NCBI RefSeq assembly: GCF_000224785.1
Contig: NZ_AGAV01000003.1
Span: 186,001 to 250,000, forward strand
Length of the DNA: 64,000 bases
Source: Lentibacillus jeotgali
GTDB lineage: Bacteria > Bacillota > Bacilli > Bacillales > Amphibacillaceae
Direction of reading: 5' to 3'
Part shown: in pieces, positions 61,133-64,000 of the stretch
How positions within the stretch are numbered: the stretch's first letter is position 1
Layout: each line of letters opens with the position of its first letter
The notes under the pieces: model-generated
What the model was told of the DNA's origin: nothing
The model's input: only the letters and a program-made list of their open reading frames with translations
Databases searched by the model: none
Translations under genes and position numbers: made by a program

Positions 61133-61395
61133 CAAAAAGGTTCCCCATCCGAAAAGGACGAGGAACCCGTGGTGCCACCTTTATTAACTGAAAAACAGCT
61201 CACTTTGGCCATATCGAGCATTTTTGCTCAATAGTGTCTCGTGTAACGATGAGACCTGGTCGCCAAAGCCTACTGCAAAATTGGTTCGGTCTGGAAGCTC
61301 GGAAGTCCATTCATCCAACGTACACACCGGTTCACACCCGCCACCGGCTCTCTTAAGTGCAACAAATAGATTACTACTCTTCGTCTTTGCTTTGT
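61133..61395 (-). promoter_or_regulatory. Distal Trp T-box leader
   Basis: A complete second T-box on the minus strand: AAGAGAGCCGGTGGCGGGTG, specifier region GATGAATGGACTTCC with TGG at complement of 61307-61309, T-box AAAGGTGGCACCACGGG, and the terminator GGTTCCTCGTCC/GGATGGGGAACC followed by TTTTTG. It is transcribed first. Both leaders have the same Trp specifier, so full operon expression requires passing two tRNA-Trp checks. Confidence 0.95.
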
Positions 61396-61417
61396 TCGAA
61401 TTAATTTATTGTTATCC

Positions 61418-61446
61418 ATCATAGTGGAGATTTCTGCTGGTGTCAA
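61418..61446 (-). promoter_or_regulatory. SigA promoter of trp operon
   Basis: TTGACA and TATGAT with exactly 17 bases between them on the minus strand, about 20-25 bases before the distal T-box begins. Consensus at the -35 and 5 of 6 at the -10. Confidence 0.88.
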
Positions 61447-61529
61447 GTGGTTTTTGAAAAATAATTAAATAATGGTGTTTCAAACATGCTATAATGTGCT
61501 ATTTTAGATATATACATTTTCATATTTTC

Positions 61530-61700
61530 ATAAAAAGAGGGAGTTCAAAAAGTCCGGTAACAATGACACATCGAATTTCTGCGTTGGCTTGTTTCTCCGC
61601 AGCTCATGTATCTAAATGCATACATTCCGCTGCTCGAGACTGCGCCGCCTTGAACTTCTCGGTCCTTGTTATCCTCCTTTTTAAACACACATTAAGAGAG
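61530..61700. repeat. Dispersed-type noncoding repeat before ddl
   Basis: Starts AGAGGGAGTTCAAAAAGTCC and ends CTTTTTAAACACAC, followed by AGAGAGGGAGTTCTGAAC, so GAGGGAGTTC is directly repeated at both edges. The inside (CATCGAATTTCTGCGTTGGC, CTTGAACTTCTCGGTCC) resembles a repeat I have seen between genes in related genera. It is open in the ddl frame but not protein-like. Confidence 0.45.
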
Positions 61701-61712
61701 GGAGTTCTGAAC

Positions 61713-62819
61713 ATGCCAAAGAGAAAAGTTGGAATTATTTTTGGCGGAAAATCGGCTGAGCATGAGGTGTCATTGCAATCAGCTAAAAATATCGTCGATG
61801 CGATTGATAAAAATAAATATGAGGTTGTCTTGATCGGAATTGATAAACAGGGGGAATGGCATATCAATGATAAATCCTCCTATCTGATTAATGAAGAGAA
61901 TCCGAAATTAATTCAATTAAATAAATCGAATGAATCTGTTGCCATTGTGCCGGGTAAAACAGATCATCAGCTGATAAGAGCGACAGATGCAGATGTGCTT
62001 GACCAGCTGGATGCGGTATTTCCGATTGTCCATGGAACGCTCGGTGAGGATGGCAGTCTGCAGGGAATGATGCGGATTGCTAACCTGCCGTTTGTTGGAA
62101 CAAGTGTCTTGGGATCGGCCATCTGTATGGATAAAGATATCGCCAAGCGATTGCTGAAGGCGGCTGGCATTAATGTCGCCAAGGGAGTGGCATTTTCACG
62201 TGCCGAGCGGGATCAGATTGATTTTTCCTCGGTAAAAGAGGAGGTCGGCGAGCCGATGTTCATCAAGCCGGCCAATCAGGGATCATCTGTCGGCGTGAGC
62301 AAAGTGTCAACACAAGCCGATTTTGATAAAGCAATTGAGCAGGCGTTTCAGTACGACCAGAAAGTAGTGATTGAAGAAACGCTTAAAGGCCGGGAAATTG
62401 AGTGTGCTGTTCTGGGCAATGAGGATCCCAAGTCGTCAGTCCCGGGCGAGATTTTACCGCAAACTGAATTTTATTCGTATGAATCCAAATATATCGATGA
62501 AACCGGTGCAGAGCTGGAGATGCCTGCCAAGTTGTCGGAAACAGAAGTTGAGCTGCTGCAAAACACAGCTGTGAAAGCCTTCAAGACGCTTGAATGTGAA
62601 GGGCTGGCCCGCGTCGATTTCTTCCTGACTGAAGATGGGCAGGTTTATGTGAACGAGGTTAATACACTGCCCGGCTTCACCCGCATCAGCATGTACCCGA
62701 AACTGTGGGAAATCAGTGGTGTCCCTTACCCGGAGCTGATCGAGCAGCTAATTGAGCTGGCTATTGACCGTCATCAGAAAAACAGCACATTGAAAAGCGC
62801 TGTATGGGATGAGGAATAA
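61713..62819 (+). CDS. ddl: D-alanine--D-alanine ligase
   Basis: 368 residues, ATP-grasp. KVGIIFGGKSAEHEVSLQSA at the N-terminus, FPIVHGTLGEDGSLQGM, FIKPANQGSSVGVSKV (ATP loop) and RVDFFLTEDGQVYVNEVNTLPGFTRISMYPKLW (Mg and substrate). It makes the D-Ala-D-Ala dipeptide of peptidoglycan. The start is the ATG of MPKRKVG, about 10 bases after GGGAG; the long upstream frame is the noncoding repeat. Confidence 0.96.
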   Translation: MPKRKVGIIFGGKSAEHEVSLQSAKNIVDAIDKNKYEVVLIGIDKQGEWHINDKSSYLINEENPKLIQLNKSNESVAIVPGKTDHQLIRATDADVLDQLDAVFPIVHGTLGEDGSLQGMMRIANLPFVGTSVLGSAICMDKDIAKRLLKAAGINVAKGVAFSRAERDQIDFSSVKEEVGEPMFIKPANQGSSVGVSKVSTQADFDKAIEQAFQYDQKVVIEETLKGREIECAVLGNEDPKSSVPGEILPQTEFYSYESKYIDETGAELEMPAKLSETEVELLQNTAVKAFKTLECEGLARVDFFLTEDGQVYVNEVNTLPGFTRISMYPKLWEISGVPYPELIEQLIELAIDRHQKNSTLKSAVWDEE

Positions 62820-62948
62820 CTACTGAAATGTTGTGGCGTGCTAAGACTAGTGCTTAAGTATTGGCAGAAGACCGGGAACATCAGCAGAAGAAATAAAACA
62901 TCGACGGGAAAAGCTTGTCTATCAACACAAGATAGGAAATGTCTATAG

Positions 62949-62987
62949 AAAAAGAGGCTGCGCCACTTAGGGCAAAGCCTCTTTTTT
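62949..62987. terminator. Terminator between ddl and nitroreductase gene
   Basis: AAAAAGAGGCT and AAGCCTCTTTTTT with a GC-containing loop; works on both strands between the convergent genes. The 130 bases before it contain no gene. Confidence 0.8.
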
Positions 62988-62991
62988 ATGT

Positions 62992-63549
62992 TTAACCTTG
63001 AAACGTTGTGAATTTATCCGCTGCTGATGTGCGATCCTTTTTGGCAGGCTTCTCATCAAAATAACCAAGATGCAGGAACCCGACGATTTTTTCGTTTTCG
63101 CCGACATTCAGAATGTCTTTGACTTCTTGATTATAAATATGTGAATTGGTTTTCCAGACGACACCGAGCTGCTGCTCCCAGGCAAGCAGCCAAAAGTTTT
63201 GAATCATGCAGGCGGTCGCTCCAAAATTTTCATCCCATTGTTTTTGACTCTCAGGTTCATCCATTACAACAACGAGAAAAGCGGTTGGTTCACGAAGATA
63301 CTCAAAGCGGTTTTGCTGTCGTTCTTCGGGGTAGGTGGCAGCCACTTTTCCGGCAAAGGTTTCGGCCTGATCAGGTCCGATGAAAATAAAACGCCAGGGC
63401 TGTCGTACGCCATGAGTGGGCGCCCATACAGCATCCTCCAGCAGTCTCTTTACGGTTGCCTCGGCTACCGGTTTATCATTATAATGCTTTTTAACAGAAC
63501 GTCGCTCGCGGATGACCTGCTGCAGGGCTGTTGACCTCTTTGTCAGTAC
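62992..63549 (-). CDS. Nitroreductase-family FMN oxidoreductase
   Basis: 185 residues. ALQQVIRERRSVKKHYNDKPV (FMN-binding RRS), LLEDAVWAPTHGVRQPWRFIFI and a C-terminal GENEKIVGFLHLGYFDEKP match the TdcN/YdjA-like single-domain nitroreductases. The ATG follows GAGGAGGAC by 5-6 bases, which excludes the longer frame. It reduces nitro compounds or quinones with NAD(P)H; the physiological substrate is unknown. Confidence 0.88.
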   Translation of the reverse strand, partial: VLTKRSTALQQVIRERRSVKKHYNDKPVAEATVKRLLEDAVWAPTHGVRQPWRFIFIGPDQAETFAGKVAATYPEERQQNRFEYLREPTAFLVVVMDEPESQKQWDENFGATACMIQNFWLLAWEQQLGVVWKTNSHIYNQEVKDILNVGENEKIVGFLHLGYFDEKPAKKDRTSAADKFTTFQG

Positions 63550-63740
63550 CATAGGTTGTCCTCCTCTGTTCATATACTCCAAATATACATGCATAATTGA
63601 TAATTGTTTTCAATTATGATTGTAGCTGATCAGGAACAAAAAAGCAAAACGACTTAATGTTTAACAAGCTTATGAAACGTCATATGCTGAGCAGGTCTGT
63701 TATACTTTGGACAAAAGAACAAGAAGGGGAGAACCATTCG

Positions 63741-64000
63741 ATGGATCAATTTATGGAACGGGCAGTAGAACTGGCTGCCGAAAACGTCCGCGATGGCGGG
63801 GAACCCTTTGGTGCCGTTCTTGTGAAGAATGACAAACAAGTTGCCGAGGGTATCAACGAACTGCACCAACGATTTGATGTTACTGCACATGCGGAAATTC
63901 AGGCAATGCGGAAGGCACAGAAGATGATGCATTCACATGAACTGAAAAATTACACCATGTATGCCAGTGGTGAGCCGTGCCCGATGTGTCTCACAGCAAT
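63741..64000 (+). CDS. Nucleoside deaminase, guanine deaminase-like (3' truncated)
   Basis: First 86 codons of a cytidine-deaminase-fold protein. GGEPFGAVLVKNDKQVAEG, the zinc/proton-shuttle motif TAHAEIQAMRKA and the second zinc motif SGEPCPMCLTA are present, as in GuaD. AAGGGGAG lies before the ATG. The rest is beyond the window. Confidence 0.88.
   Translation, partial: MDQFMERAVELAAENVRDGGEPFGAVLVKNDKQVAEGINELHQRFDVTAHAEIQAMRKAQKMMHSHELKNYTMYASGEPCPMCLTA

Noticed and set aside
60861-61221. Open frames on both strands through the 21-bp repeats (RRPPTRA and FSHELVV repeats).
   Set aside because: They exist only because a 21-bp unit without stops is repeated; they begin inside T-box sequence and have no ribosome site.
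61494-61712. N-terminal extension of D-alanine ligase to 441 residues.
   Set aside because: The extension is a noncoding repeat; the conserved enzyme starts at KVGIIFGGKSAEHE with its own ribosome site.

Overview
The window looks like chromosome from a low-to-moderate GC, endospore-forming member of the Bacillaceae. Spore coat proteins (CotF-, CotX- and CotW-like), CwlJ, CIRCE/HrcA heat-shock sites, T-box leaders, a GntR/YtrA-type operon and extended GGAGG ribosome sites all point there. The mix of genes (Aquifex-type aconitase, TctA permease, DUF3231, a PspA-polyamine cluster) suggests a halotolerant genus near Lentibacillus, Virgibacillus or Oceanobacillus. The genus is inference.

Layout: 0-7.1 kb is ordinary chromosome: a 5'-truncated aconitase, a Cys-rich mini-protein, a CotF-like coat protein, a TctA permease, a lipoprotein hydrolase, an MBL-fold hydrolase and cwlJ. 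From 7.1 to about 37.4 kb lies an accessory region. It holds two CIRCE-controlled hsp20 loci and a third, oppositely oriented CIRCE promoter in front of a RibT-like acetyltransferase. It also holds IS256, IS110, two IS3-family elements and an ISLre2 fragment, several decayed genes (S9 peptidase, sigma-like factor, VOC protein, methyltransferase, GatC), and short dispersed GGGCGC hairpin repeats absent from the flanking parts. Embedded in it are intact modules: a copper-type YdhK/Csp pair, an envelope-stress and polyamine cluster (speD, DUF4178, PspA, DUF4247, DUF350, spermidine synthase), and a fluoride riboswitch with two crcB genes.

From 37.5 to 43.4 kb come mnmH-selD (2-selenouridine tRNA modification) and a YtrA-type regulator/ABC operon. 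Three copies of a perfect TGTATTA-N6-TAATACA operator precede that operon, and two more copies precede a DUF418 gene 22 kb away, which suggests a small regulon. From 43.5 to 53.3 kb lies a surface-glycan cluster (GT61, CapF-like, sulfotransferase, CgeB-like, CapE/PseB-like, GT2). It runs into spore-crust genes (two DUF2642 proteins, two CotX-domain proteins, a CotW-like protein), so the glycan may decorate the spore surface. Two tRNA genes follow.

From 54.1 to 61.5 kb a complete trpEGDCFBA operon on the minus strand is read from a consensus promoter through two tandem Trp-specific T-box leaders. These are separated by six perfect 21-bp repeats and a 15-bp-stem hairpin. The window ends with ddl, a nitroreductase and a truncated nucleoside deaminase.

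I saw no CRISPR array and no prophage. The least explained structures are the triplicated heat-shock promoter module with its Hsp20-like mini-ORFs, the tandem T-box leader with repeats, the distributed YtrA-type operators and the CotX protein fused to Cys/His-rich repeats.
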